A stretch of 42,492 bases of DNA from Hyphomicrobium sp. (GCF_020852195.1 NZ_JADZBI010000144.1:1-42492); one strand, 5' to 3'; counted from the stretch's first letter, positions 1 through 10,688 are shown. Numbers and translations are program-made. Notes: a model not told the origin generated them from the sequence alone.

Positions 1-29
1 CGGGCACGAAACGGAAAGAAGGCAAACAC

Positions 30-845
30 GTGGAGTTAGTCCGCACAATCAATCACTTGCGGGCCGAGGTCGCGCAGTGGCGCGGGGCCGGGCAATCGAT
101 CGCGCTGGTGCCCACCATGGGGGCCCTGCACGCGGGACATATCTCGCTCGTCGGCGCGGGGCTCGCGTCTGCGGACCGGGTGGTGGTGTCGATCTTCGTC
201 AACCCGACGCAGTTCGCGCCGCACGAGGACCTCGCACGCTATCCGCGCGACGAGGCGGGCGACGTGGCCAAGCTCGCGGGGGCGGGCGCGCATCTCGTCT
301 GGGCGCCGGCAGTATCTGAGATCTATCCGGATGGCTTTGCGACGCGGATCGTGCCCGAGGGCGCGGCGCTGCCCCTCGAGGGCGCCTTCCGGCCGCACCA
401 TTTCGGCGGCGTGGCGACGGTGGTGTGCAAGCTGCTGCTCTCGGCCATGCCGGACATCGCCCTCTTCGGCGAGAAGGACTACCAGCAGCTCGCGGTGATC
501 CGACAGATGGTGCGCGATCTGGCACTGCCGGTCGCCATCCACGGCGTGCCGACGGTACGTGAGGATGACGGGCTCGCGCTCTCCTCGCGCAACGCGTACC
601 TCTCCGAGAATGACCGCTACATCGCGCCGATGCTACACAAGGCGCTGTCGGAGGTGGCGCGCGGGCGCGATCCGCGGGAGGCGGCGGACGCCCTTCTGGT
701 CGCGGGCTTCACGAAGGTCGATTACCTCGAGGTCCGCGACGCCGAGACGCTGGCGCCGTTCGATCCCGCCGCGGGGCGGCCGGGACGCGTGCTCGGCGCC
801 GCCTGGCTCGGCTCCACGCGGCTGATCGACAACGTGGGGTTCTGA
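30..845 (+). CDS. panC: Pantothenate synthetase PanC
   Basis: Joins pantoate and beta-alanine using ATP (through pantoyl-adenylate) to make pantothenate, the vitamin precursor of CoA, in the cytoplasm. Family motifs are visible in order: PTMGALHAGH with the nucleotide-binding HAGH at residues 34-37, FVNPTQF at 56-61, GEKDYQQ at 146-152 and SSRN at 184-187. The length (271 aa) is slightly under the usual 280 or so. The start is GTG at 30, with a purine-rich GGAAAGAAGG just upstream; the window edge prevents a wider look for upstream genes such as panB. It ends 4 bases before the convergent DMT transporter gene. Function is near certain; only the start is open. Confidence 0.97.
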   Translation: MELVRTINHLRAEVAQWRGAGQSIALVPTMGALHAGHISLVGAGLASADRVVVSIFVNPTQFAPHEDLARYPRDEAGDVAKLAGAGAHLVWAPAVSEIYPDGFATRIVPEGAALPLEGAFRPHHFGGVATVVCKLLLSAMPDIALFGEKDYQQLAVIRQMVRDLALPVAIHGVPTVREDDGLALSSRNAYLSENDRYIAPMLHKALSEVARGRDPREAADALLVAGFTKVDYLEVRDAETLAPFDPAAGRPGRVLGAAWLGSTRLIDNVGF

Positions 846-849
846 ACCC

Positions 850-1788
850 TTAGCCCGACGCCGGCCTGCGGGTGGCGAGCCAGATACCGAGGGCGATCAA
901 GGCGATGCCGGCGAGGTTGTAGGCGTGCAGGCGCTCGCCGAGCAACAGAACGGCGAGGATGGTGCCGAACACCGGCACGAGATGCACGATCAGCCCCGCC
1001 GTATTGGCGCCGAGAAGCGCGACGACGCGGTTGAAGGCCAGGTAGGACAGGATCGAGGCGAAGATGGCGACGTAGCCGATGGCGAGGATCGAGACCGTCG
1101 AGATGGGCAGCGGGCGCACGAGCAGAGTCTCGCCGATGTAGAACGGCAGCAGCAGGGTGGCGCCGATCGCGAAGGTGGCAAAGGCGAAGCTCAGGCCGTG
1201 CACGGCCGGGCGCAGGCGCAAGAGCGCCGTATAGACTGCGTAGGTCACGATGGCCGCCAGCATCCAGAGATCGCCGCGGTTGAAATCGAGGCCGAGCAGG
1301 ATCGCCGGATCGCCGTGCGAGATGAGCGTTAGCGCACCGGCGAGCGAGAGGGCGATGCCCGCGGCCTGACGGCCCGTCAGCGTCTCGCGGAAGATCAGGA
1401 AGGTGGCGATCACGACCACGATCGGCATCGTGGTCTGCAGCATCACGAGGTTGATGGCCGTCGTCGAGTGGGCGCCGATGTAGAGCAGCGTGTTGAAGAT
1501 GCTGATGCCGAGCGCGCTCAACAGCAGCATGGTCGGCCACTGCCGCACCATGACGGCGGCGTCGCGGCGCAGATGCGGCCAGGCGAGCGGCGCGATCAGG
1601 ACGGCCGCGACCGTCCAGCGCCAGAAGGCGAGCGCGATCGGCGGAATCTCGTCGGCGATGGAGCGCGCGACGATGGCATTGCCGGCCCAGAACAGGCCGG
1701 GCAGCAGCATCAGGAACCGCGGCTCGTCGGCAAGCGCGGCGAACCATGTGGCGCGAGGCGTCGGCGCGCCTTCTTGTTGTTTTTGCAT
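850..1788 (-). CDS. EamA/DMT family transporter
   Basis: Inner-membrane transporter of the drug/metabolite superfamily with two EamA repeats. The 312-residue protein shows about ten hydrophobic segments, starting near residue 30 (FLMLLPGLFWAGNAIV). The pattern FWRWTVAA near residue 55 and the second-half block LVPVFGTILAVLLLGERL are typical of EamA exporters. The family exports amino acids, metabolites or drugs; the substrate cannot be read from sequence. The gene runs convergently to panC and downstream of the ARPP-1-like gene on the same strand, 224 bases away, so co-transcription is uncertain. Family assignment is strong, the substrate unknown. Confidence 0.9.
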   Translation of the reverse strand: MQKQQEGAPTPRATWFAALADEPRFLMLLPGLFWAGNAIVARSIADEIPPIALAFWRWTVAAVLIAPLAWPHLRRDAAVMVRQWPTMLLLSALGISIFNTLLYIGAHSTTAINLVMLQTTMPIVVVIATFLIFRETLTGRQAAGIALSLAGALTLISHGDPAILLGLDFNRGDLWMLAAIVTYAVYTALLRLRPAVHGLSFAFATFAIGATLLLPFYIGETLLVRPLPISTVSILAIGYVAIFASILSYLAFNRVVALLGANTAGLIVHLVPVFGTILAVLLLGERLHAYNLAGIALIALGIWLATRRPASG

Positions 1789-2012
1789 CGCTTGGAAGCG
1801 TCCATTCTCGGCGGGAGGTTCCCGGTTTCAGTCAGGCTGATACCAGAGCCGAGCCTCGTGCGGATCACAAAAAAGCAGCTTTGGCGACGTTTCGGCGCAC
1901 GGAGCTGTGTCGACACAGGGAAAACGGGACTGCGCCGCCCGGCACAATCCCGCATTTGCCTTAGTTTCCATGGATGAGCGGCTCGGGACCGGGGCTTTCC
2001 TGGTCCTCGCAC

Positions 2013-3167
2013 TCACTTCTTCAACAGGTTCATGTGCAGCAGCGCGCCGCCCTTCATGCGCGACGCGAACGCCTCGGTCTTCTCGCCGTCGGTGACCTCG
2101 AGGCTCAAGGCGTCGTTGAGCGCCTGCTCGTGCTTCTTGCCGGTCTCGGCATCCTTCAGGAAGGCCTCCACATCCGCCTTGGCGGGCTCGGCGGCCTTCG
2201 TGTCGTCGCGCCGTGCGATCGCTTCCGTCGCCGCGGCGTTCAGGTGCTTGGTCCAGAACTTCCTGAACAGAGCGTTCGAGGGGTAGATGTCGGCACTCTT
2301 CAGCTCGCCGTTGACCGCGATCACGAGGCCAATGACCTCGCCCTCGCTCTCGCCGCGCGGCTTCAGGGCGTCGACGTAGGCCGCCTGCGCCTTGGCGAGC
2401 TTCTCGTTCTCGAGCGCAAGCTGCAGGCTTGTCGGCGATGCGGCCGCGGCTACTTCCGAGTCGAGATTGGCGCCGAGTGCGCTCTGCATGCGCGCGACAT
2501 TGCGCCAGACCTCGCCCTGGGCGTCGGGGGCGACGGGCTGTCCGGCGTGCGGCAGGGTGTTTCCCCTATTGTTCAACCTGTCCGCGTCGAGCGTCTGCAC
2601 CGGCAGGCTTGCGCTCTGCTCGTCCACGGATCCCGTTACGACCGGCGCACTCGCGGCCGCGACCTCGGTCTTCTGCGCGATGCGCATGGCGCGCTTGCCT
2701 TCGAGGGACGGCATGAAGGTTTTCGAGCTGGCAAAGGTCGCCACCTCCTCGTTGCCGCGCGCCGACCAGCGCCCGCGCTCCACGCAGTAGGAGGAGATCG
2801 GCACGCGGCCGGACTTCGGCGGCACGAGGATCGTCACCGTCAGGACGCGATCCTGCTGGCCGCCCTTGACGATGTCGCCGGCGTGCACGAGCACCGCCTC
2901 CTCGCCGGTGTTCTCGATCTCGAGCTCGCTCACCTGCTGCGTCTCGTGCACCTTGACGCCACCCTTCTCCAGCGCCTCGTCCAGCGTCAGGGGAACGGGG
3001 CCGGTCTCCGACCGGCCTTTGATGAAGTAGATCGCGAGATTCTCGTGGGTGATCGGGTCGGCGACCCGGCGTGCCTCGCTTGCCGGGGGAGCGCCGAGCG
3101 CAGGGAGGGCGACCAGCAGTGCAAAGATCGAGGCGAGAAAGGGGGCAATCAGAGATCGATCGGTCAT
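2013..3167 (-). CDS. Secreted ARPP-1-like domain protein
   Basis: The N-terminus has a clear signal peptide (hydrophobic LIAPFLASIFALLVALPALG, cleavage expected near residue 26), so the 384-residue protein is probably periplasmic. Residues about 40-135 resemble the ARPP-1 domain: a weak strand block, LTLDEALEKGGVKV, ELEIENTGEEAVLVHAGDIV, then GGQQDRVL and VPISSYCVERGRW. ARPP-1 was named from association with other domains and has no established activity. The C-terminal half is charged and helical and unrecognised. A good AGGAGA ribosome-binding site lies 8 bases before the ATG. It is divergent from parE across a 401-base gap. The domain call is from recalled motif similarity and is moderately sure; the function is unknown. 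Confidence 0.7.
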   Translation of the reverse strand: MTDRSLIAPFLASIFALLVALPALGAPPASEARRVADPITHENLAIYFIKGRSETGPVPLTLDEALEKGGVKVHETQQVSELEIENTGEEAVLVHAGDIVKGGQQDRVLTVTILVPPKSGRVPISSYCVERGRWSARGNEEVATFASSKTFMPSLEGKRAMRIAQKTEVAAASAPVVTGSVDEQSASLPVQTLDADRLNNRGNTLPHAGQPVAPDAQGEVWRNVARMQSALGANLDSEVAAAASPTSLQLALENEKLAKAQAAYVDALKPRGESEGEVIGLVIAVNGELKSADIYPSNALFRKFWTKHLNAAATEAIARRDDTKAAEPAKADVEAFLKDAETGKKHEQALNDALSLEVTDGEKTEAFASRMKGGALLHMNLLKK

Positions 3168-3568
3168 GCGTCAAATCTCCTGGATAAAACTTTTGAAACA
3201 ACGTCGTCTGATAGTCCTTGTCTGCGGCGCCTCTGCGGGCGCGCGGTGACCGAACTCCGGCATTGTGGTGACGGGCCTGCAGCGGGACGGCGGCTCCCCA
3301 GTGTCGCACCAAGTCACCGGGCGCCGGGGGGCGGAAATCGTCCTTGCCTGTGGCGGCTTGGCACCCGGGACCATATTTTCGGGGATGAACCGATGCGCTC
3401 GGGGCACGCGCATGGCTCCGCCATGACGTGGAAAAATGCTCCGGTCTTGCCAACCCACGGCCGGCCGTGCCACCTCTCGGCCGACACGACAACCCAGAGA
3501 TTCGGGCCCCGAGTCCGTCTTGCGTTGCGCCGCGGGGCCACGCCTTCCAAGGCACGAGGTGACGACGC
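3168..3568. other. Intergenic gap between divergent genes
   Basis: A 401-base gap between the ARPP-1-like gene and parE, which are transcribed away from each other, so it should hold both promoters. I see the ribosome-binding sites at each edge but no convincing -35/-10 pair, tRNA or repeat. Long open frames cross it only as extensions of antisense shadows. Confidence 0.5.
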
Positions 3569-5584
<2,016 letters not shown>

Positions 5585-5588
5585 GGAG

Positions 5589-6050
5589 CTAGGTCGCGCG
5601 CGCCGGAGCCTTTGTCTCGGACATCAAACGGGCGATGGCCTCGTCCGCCAAGGCTTCCAACTCCGGAAGCAGCACCACGCTCTCCTGCTCGTTGGGGTCT
5701 GTGCGCGCGATGACGGCGGATACCGGCTTGCCGCTCACGTTGATCGGGAGATGCGGCACGCCGGCGGGGATGTAGACCAGATCGCCCGCCCTGGTGACGG
5801 TTTGGTGCTGGAGGCGGTCGCCGTGAAGCGTGATCGCCTCGCCTTCCAGGATGTAGATCGCCGTCTCGTGGCTCTCGTGCAGATGCGCCTTGGCTCGGGC
5901 GCCCGGCGGGATGGTGAGCAGGTGCATGCAGATATGCTTCGATCCGACGGTCTCGGCGGCAATGCCGCAGAAGTAGGTCAAGCCCTGCTTGCCGTCGTAG
6001 GTGTCGGCTGCGCGTACGACCCGACAGGCCGCCTCCGATGCCGTGCTCAT
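5589..6050 (-). CDS. Small cupin-domain protein
   Basis: A single-domain cupin of 153 residues. Both cupin motifs are complete: HLHESHE (His56, His58, Glu62) followed by YILEGEA, and GDLVYIPAGVPHLPIN (His100, Asn104), so it should bind a divalent metal. Members are dioxygenases, isomerases or sensors; no substrate can be named. I moved the start from the GTG at 6089 in the ORF track to ATG at 6050, because GGAGA sits 8 bases upstream of that ATG while nothing like a ribosome-binding site precedes the GTG. It is divergent from the membrane-protein gene at 6185 and convergent with parE. Confidence 0.88.
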   Translation of the reverse strand: MSTASEAACRVVRAADTYDGKQGLTYFCGIAAETVGSKHICMHLLTIPPGARAKAHLHESHETAIYILEGEAITLHGDRLQHQTVTRAGDLVYIPAGVPHLPINVSGKPVSAVIARTDPNEQESVVLLPELEALADEAIARLMSETKAPARAT

Positions 6051-6184
6051 TGAAAGGTCTCCAAGCTCGAACACTTCTTCGAAACGCACCGTATCACGAG
6101 GCGCGGCTCTACGGGCCGTCGTCTGATGATGTTATATTGCCCCGCTTGCCGTGCCACCCGAGTGTGCTCAAGCGAGGTCTTCCC

Positions 6185-6667
6185 GTGCATACGCTTACCA
6201 CCCTGATCGTCCTTGCAGCGGTCGTCTCAGCCGTGGGCGGCCTGATCGCCCTCATCAATTTCGTTATCGCCCGATATTCCGACGATATGGCCGCGATCGT
6301 CGCTGTGTGCGTGATCACTTTCCTCGTCTTGGCGTGGTTCGCACTGACCGAGAGCATCAGCCGCGATCTCGGATGGGGCGGGGTGTCTCAAATGACGTCC
6401 TGGTCGCCGCGGCAGACGCTGATGGCCGCCAGTTTGGCCATCGGCATCAGCGGGCTCGTCACCAACTATCTCACACAGCGCCCACCGCCCGGGCCTGGCG
6501 AAAGCCCTGCCGACCGCTCGCCGCCGCCCGCAGAGCCGAAAGAGGGCGCCAGCCTTGTCGGAACCGTGGTGCGCACGCTCACGTCTCCCGGTGCCGGCGC
6601 GCTGCAATGCGTGATCTCGGTCGTCGGCTTTGTCTGGCCGATCCTGTCCGAGATCCTGCCGCGATGA
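6185..6667 (+). CDS. Hypothetical two-to-three-TM membrane protein
   Basis: Not recognised. From a GTG start at 6185 (GAGG about 8 bases upstream) the protein has 160 residues: a hydrophobic segment at the N-terminus (LTTLIVLAAVVSAVGGLIAL), a second with VAVCVITFLVLAWFAL, a third weaker one near AASLAIGISGLVTNYL, then a proline-rich linker with RPPPGPGESPADRS, and a hydrophobic end CVISVVGFVWPILSEILP. The track start at 6038 adds a 49-residue stretch that overlaps the cupin gene's 5' end and looks non-coding. It is convergent with the next gene, 11 bases away. Likely an inner-membrane protein; function unknown. Confidence 0.6.
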   Translation: MHTLTTLIVLAAVVSAVGGLIALINFVIARYSDDMAAIVAVCVITFLVLAWFALTESISRDLGWGGVSQMTSWSPRQTLMAASLAIGISGLVTNYLTQRPPPGPGESPADRSPPPAEPKEGASLVGTVVRTLTSPGAGALQCVISVVGFVWPILSEILPR

Positions 6668-6678
6668 CGGCGTGCGCC

Positions 6679-7203
6679 TCAGCGTCCGCTGTGGACGTGA
6701 TTCAGGACGGTCGCGTCGTCGAAGCCGAGCCGGCGTCCCAGCTCAACGGCACGCCTCTCGCTCGCATAGGAGGACCAGCGGATAACCCACAGGGCCGCGA
6801 GGCAGGCGAGGATTTGACCGATAGTCGGCCACGCTTCCCTTCCCTCGGTCAGGGATGGGTACTCCCACATCTCCCAGAGGTAGTACCCGTCCCTGAGGAT
6901 GATAATGATGAGGGCGATGTTGGCCCAGGCATAAAGCAGCGATCGCAGGTTGAAGCCGAGCTTCGCGCTGCGGAAGCTGTTGCCGCCGACCAGGAAATCG
7001 ATCGACTTCGCGGTGCGGTACCTCAACGGAGCGTCCCGGCGAAGGGCCATGTCGTTCTGATCCTCGACGACAAGGTGCGTCCCCATGGGAATGAGCGGGA
7101 TGTAGAAGAGGTGAATGAACTGCGTCGCGACGTAGAAGAGGCCGGGAACGCGATCGATCTTGCCGTAAAAATTCTGTCCCCCGAGCATGAACATGACAAT
7201 CAC
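6679..7203 (-). CDS. Hypothetical membrane protein
   Basis: A 174-residue protein I cannot name. Its N-terminus reads GGQNFYGKIDRVPGLFYVAT and then FIHLFYIPLIPMGTHLV, a short conserved-looking block with a membrane segment. A second membrane segment follows (LLYAWANIALIIIIL) and a third (ILACLAALWVIRW). The track uses GTG at 7203; an in-frame ATG nine bases later is an equally good start, and the ribosome-binding site is weak for both. An interrupted inverted repeat lies just upstream of the start (7208-7241). It is downstream of and co-directional with the DUF6894 gene. Confidence 0.65.
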   Translation of the reverse strand: MIVMFMLGGQNFYGKIDRVPGLFYVATQFIHLFYIPLIPMGTHLVVEDQNDMALRRDAPLRYRTAKSIDFLVGGNSFRSAKLGFNLRSLLYAWANIALIIIILRDGYYLWEMWEYPSLTEGREAWPTIGQILACLAALWVIRWSSYASERRAVELGRRLGFDDATVLNHVHSGR

Positions 7204-7207
7204 CCGA

Positions 7208-7241
7208 AGTTAAATACCTGAAGTATGCAGGCACATTAACT
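7208..7241. promoter_or_regulatory. Interrupted AT-rich dyad upstream of membrane gene
   Basis: AGTTAA and TTAACT arms enclose CCTG and CAGG arms around a 7-base centre (AAGTATG). It lies 5-38 bases upstream of the start of the minus-strand gene at 7203, in locally AT-rich sequence. It could be an operator or a leader hairpin close to the ribosome-binding site. The arms are short and broken, so it may be chance. Confidence 0.3.
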
Positions 7242-7322
7242 CCGTGTAGGTACGATTGTCCAGGTGGTGGTTCGGCGGGTTCGAGTGGGCACTTATGGCG
7301 GCGGCGCGGCGGTGGCGGTCGT

Positions 7323-7556
7323 CTAGGATGAGCTGCCGGAGAGGACTGCGTCCACGATCGGCACGCAAATCACCTCGGTGTTATGCGCGTCGATCACCCG
7401 CAGCTTCCAACCCAACCACTTGTCCTCCCTGGCCAGCTCGCGCGCCATCGCAACGGCGTAGGATTTTACGCCTCCGGCATCCGCGAACTCCCTGCCCCGG
7501 TGGTCGAGGTGAATGTTCGTTTCGCTCTCCAAATGAAAATAATAGCGCATGTCCAA
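7323..7556 (-). CDS. DUF6894 small protein
   Basis: A 77-residue protein of the DUF6894 type: it opens MDMRYYFHLESE, continues with DHRGREFADAGGVKSYAVA and an alanine-rich helix (AMARELARED), then a strand-rich end with WKLRVIDAHNTEVI. Such proteins (YFFH opening, D..G.e..d...A..eA) are common and often multicopy in Hyphomicrobiales and have no known function. It has no signal peptide or membrane segment, so is probably cytoplasmic. It precedes the 6679-7203 membrane gene on the same strand with a gap of about 120 bases. Confidence 0.8.
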   Translation of the reverse strand: MDMRYYFHLESETNIHLDHRGREFADAGGVKSYAVAMARELAREDKWLGWKLRVIDAHNTEVICVPIVDAVLSGSSS

Positions 7557-7934
7557 GGCCGATCTCGTCCAGTCGCAATGGAATTATTGGGGTTTCCCTC
7601 GGGACGCGCCGGCATCGCTCGGAAGGAGCCTTGCGGACGTGCCGAAACAGGGTGTTTGAGGGACGCCTATCGCGCGGTCGCGAAGGGCACGGGGGGACTC
7701 GATGGGGGTGTCGCCCACAGTGCCCTTCGCCCGGAACCCCGCTGCGAAGCCGTGCGGGAAGCTAGGCGACAGATCCGACGGCCGATAGTATGACACCGTT
7801 ACTTACCGTTACATCCAGGCGTCGGCCGTCGGCACCCGCGCGAGAAAAGTGTTCTTTGCCAGACGGTTGATTACCTTCCGCCGAGCTGTTGCACGCCTGC
7901 TTCCCCAGGCAGGATTTCGATCGGATCTGGTGAC
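7557..7934. other. Intergenic gap with no clear gene
   Basis: 378 bases between the DUF6894 gene and the divergent FlgO/TPR gene. A 70-codon minus ORF (7584-7796) starts on GTG without a good ribosome-binding site and looks like no known family, so I leave it out. The only structure I see is the ACCGTTAC tandem repeat, annotated separately. Confidence 0.45.
7795..7812. promoter_or_regulatory. Tandem ACCGTTAC direct repeat
   Basis: ACCGTTAC occurs twice, separated by two bases, giving an exact 10-bp period, i.e. one helical turn. It lies about 120-140 bases upstream of the FlgO/TPR gene. Such spacing is typical of tandem sites for winged-helix response regulators, so this may be a regulator site; that is inference. 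Confidence 0.35.
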
Positions 7935-9728
7935 ATGGCTCCCGAGCGCGCCGCCATCGAACGTCAGCTCGACGCGATTTTCGCCTCGGATGAGTTCTCC
8001 TCGGCGCCTAAAATGCGGGCTCTCCTGCGCTATCTGGTCGATGCGACGCTGGCCGGCGATGCGGACCGCCTCAAGGGCTATGCGATCGGGGTCGACGTGT
8101 TCGAGCGCGGGGCCGCGTTCGACCCGGCAACGGACCCCATCGTGCGCGTGCAGGCGGGGCGCCTGCGCAAGCTCCTCGAAACCTACTATCGCACGGCCGG
8201 GCAGGACGATCCGATCCGCATCGAGATCCCCAAGGGCGGCTACGCCGTCGCGCTCACGACCGGCCAGGCCGAGCCGGCAGCGGACGGGGACGGGGTGGCC
8301 GCGGCCCAGGCACCCAGCGCGCTCCCGATCGAGGCGCAATCCGAAACGCTCGGCCGATGGACCCACGGCAGCCGCGCCCAGCTCGCGCTCGCAATTGCCG
8401 CATGCGCGCTCGCGGCGCTCGCCTTCCTTGCGATCCGATCGTTCTCCGATCGCGGCACGCCCGTTCCGCCGGCGCCGATCGCGAGCGGCGCGCCCGCAGC
8501 CATGGACGCCATCACGCTCGCGGTGCTGCCCTTCACGAACATGTCGAACGACGCCTCCAAGGCCGGATTCGCCGACGGCCTCACCGACGCGCTCACAACG
8601 GCGCTGGCGCGGGTCAAAACCATCTCGCTCGCCTCGCGCACGTCGGCGTTCCAGTATCGCGAAGCCACCGACCTGCGCCTCGTCGGGCGGGAGCTCGGGG
8701 TGCGCTATATCCTGGAAGGCGCCCTGCAGCACGACGGCGAGCGCATGCGCATCAACGTGCAGCTCATCGATGCCGCGACGGGCGCACACCTTTGGGCGCA
8801 GGACTACGACCGCCCCGCGAAGGACGAGCTTGCCCTGCAGAGCGAGCTCGTCACGACGCTCGCGGCCGAGATCCGCCCGCAGCTCTTCAGCGCCGCCAAG
8901 CGGGCGATGGCGGCGTATCCGGCCCAGTCGGCAACGGCGTGGCAGCTCTATATGCAGTCGACCTGGATGCCCGGCGAAGCGCGCAACGACCTCGCCTGGG
9001 AGAAGGAGCGCGTCGCGCTCGCGACCCGTGCCCTCGAGATCGATCCGAACCTCGGCCAGGCGCATTCCGTTCTGGCCGACAAGCTGGCCTTTCTCGCCAA
9101 CGTTGATCCGCCCTCGGATACGGAGGCGGCGCGCCGCCACGCGTTCGAGCACGCGCGCCGGGCCATAGAGCTGGCGCCAGGTGATCCCGACGCGATGTTC
9201 AATGTCTCGATCCACCACTGGCACGCGGGGCGCACCCTGGAGTCGCTCGACGCAACGCGGCGCACGCTCGAGCTCGACCCGCACCACGTGCTCGCACGCT
9301 TCCTCGTGAAGGGCATTCCCTACACCTGCGCGGAGGTGCCCCAGGCGGTCATCGACGACCTCGCCACCTTCGACGCCGCGATCTCGCCCGACAATCCGGT
9401 CCGCTGGGTGACGCTGTACTGGATCAGCCGGGTCTACCTCAACAACAACGACCTCGAGCGAGCACACGATGCGGCGCGGCGCGCGGATCAGGTCTTCCGC
9501 TCGCCGGACTCGTTCTACCAGCTTGCCGCCATTCTCGTTCAGCTCGGCGAGCCCGAGGCGGCCGTGGCGCAGATCAACCAGCAGCGCCAGAACTGGCCGA
9601 ACCTCGATCCTCGCCATTACGCCGAGGTGACTATCGCGCGTCGCTGCGGGGGTGCGCCCAAGGCCGCGTTTCTCCGCCGCATCTACAGCGACCTCGCGGA
9701 CGCCGTCGAGGCGGCGCGGGGCGGTTGA
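7935..9728 (+). CDS. DNA-binding-like, FlgO-domain, TPR membrane protein
   Basis: A 597-residue three-part protein. Residues 1-115 form a conserved cytoplasmic module (ERQLDAIFASDEFSSAPKM, LLRYLV, RVQAGRLRKLLETYY, then IEIPKGGYA) seen at the N-terminus of adenylate-cyclase-like and regulator-like proteins. One membrane segment follows near 146-170. A FlgO-like domain starts about residue 195 (LAVLPFTNMSND, FADGLTDALTTAL, YILEGALQ, GAHLWAQDYDR). TPR-type helices fill about 330-590. The layout suggests a membrane-anchored regulator reading a periplasmic or protein signal; no cyclase catalytic domain is present. Start ATG at 7935. It ends one base from the convergent hydrolase gene. Confidence 0.82.
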   Translation: MAPERAAIERQLDAIFASDEFSSAPKMRALLRYLVDATLAGDADRLKGYAIGVDVFERGAAFDPATDPIVRVQAGRLRKLLETYYRTAGQDDPIRIEIPKGGYAVALTTGQAEPAADGDGVAAAQAPSALPIEAQSETLGRWTHGSRAQLALAIAACALAALAFLAIRSFSDRGTPVPPAPIASGAPAAMDAITLAVLPFTNMSNDASKAGFADGLTDALTTALARVKTISLASRTSAFQYREATDLRLVGRELGVRYILEGALQHDGERMRINVQLIDAATGAHLWAQDYDRPAKDELALQSELVTTLAAEIRPQLFSAAKRAMAAYPAQSATAWQLYMQSTWMPGEARNDLAWEKERVALATRALEIDPNLGQAHSVLADKLAFLANVDPPSDTEAARRHAFEHARRAIELAPGDPDAMFNVSIHHWHAGRTLESLDATRRTLELDPHHVLARFLVKGIPYTCAEVPQAVIDDLATFDAAISPDNPVRWVTLYWISRVYLNNNDLERAHDAARRADQVFRSPDSFYQLAAILVQLGEPEAAVAQINQQRQNWPNLDPRHYAEVTIARRCGGAPKAAFLRRIYSDLADAVEAARGG

Positions 9729-9729
9729 G

Positions 9730-10569
9730 CTACGCCTCGGATCGGAAAGCGTGCGTGCCGCGGGTGGCCGCGATGCCGGCTTCGAGCGGGTCGAGCCAGC
9801 GGAGAAGTGCGTCCGCTGCCATCCGCCAATCGGGATCGAGCATCACGGTGTGCGAGAGGCCGGGCCGCCATTCCGCCCCCACGCCGTACCAGAGTGCGGT
9901 TGCCCATATGTCCTGCCGGCGGATGAACCGGTCCTCCGTCGCGCCCATGACCAGCATCGGCGGCGCCTGCCATGCCAGCGGCGCGAAGGGGCGCAGGCCC
10001 TGCAGCTCGAAGCCGATCAGCGCGCTCTCGCCGCCGGCGCGGGCGGCAAAGCGCGCGAACGCCGCGGGGTCGATGCGGTTCGAGAACAGGCCCTCGCGCA
10101 GCACCTCGCTATCGGCCTCATGCACGCCAGCAGCCAGCATGGCCGACAGCTCGCGCCAGAGCCGCGGCTGCGACCACATCATGGCGACGTTCGCGGCCAT
10201 CAGCCCGCCCGGCGGCACGGACATGAGCAACGCGGCTCCTGCAAGGCTCAGGCCCGACCGGATCGCGTTCTGGACCACGGCGCCGCCCATCGAGTGCCCG
10301 ACGGCCACGACAGGCCGGGGGATGGATGACGCCACCTCCTCGAGGTCGGCGGTGTAGTCGGAAAGGGTGAGGCTGTGCAGCCGGTCGCGTCCGCAGCTTC
10401 CTCCGTGGCCGCGCAGGCTCACCGCGTGCACGTTGTAGCCGGCCTCCGCCAGGTACGGCATGACGTGCGGCTCCCACACCCAGGCGCCGACGAAAATGCC
10501 GTGAACGAGCAGGATATCCAGGCTTCTGGGCCTGCCGAGGCCCGAAGCACGCAGGACTTCGAGGCTCAT
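9730..10569 (-). CDS. Alpha/beta hydrolase
   Basis: A 279-residue hydrolase of the alpha/beta fold. The oxyanion motif LLVHGIFVGAWVW is near residue 20. The nucleophile elbow GHSMGG puts Ser93 at the centre, with Asp213 (GATEDRF) and His240 (LSHTVMLD) completing the triad. A helical cap lies between about 110 and 200. Esterases, lipases and non-haem peroxidases share this fold; the substrate is not readable. I use ATG at 10569 because GAGGAG lies 5-6 bases upstream; the track start 12 codons earlier lacks a site. It probably stands alone. Confidence 0.9.
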   Translation of the reverse strand: MSLEVLRASGLGRPRSLDILLVHGIFVGAWVWEPHVMPYLAEAGYNVHAVSLRGHGGSCGRDRLHSLTLSDYTADLEEVASSIPRPVVAVGHSMGGAVVQNAIRSGLSLAGAALLMSVPPGGLMAANVAMMWSQPRLWRELSAMLAAGVHEADSEVLREGLFSNRIDPAAFARFAARAGGESALIGFELQGLRPFAPLAWQAPPMLVMGATEDRFIRRQDIWATALWYGVGAEWRPGLSHTVMLDPDWRMAADALLRWLDPLEAGIAATRGTHAFRSEA

Positions 10570-10688
10570 GAGGCTCCTCAAGACCGACTGACCGCAGGCA
10601 GGCATTACCGACCGGTGTCACGCGTGGTGCAACGGCCAATGCGTCGCATCCGCGGGCGACGCGTTTCGATCCGACGTGGCCCTTGGCT

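Noticed and set aside
7584-7796. 70-codon minus ORF between DUF6894 and the FlgO/TPR gene
   Set aside because: GTG start without a ribosome-binding site, low-complexity translation, no similarity recalled.
7809-9617. 602-codon minus-strand ORF antisense to the FlgO/TPR gene
   Set aside because: It is the complement of a gene with clear domains; its translation is rich in Arg and Asp repeats and matches no family. Such shadows are expected in GC-rich DNA.
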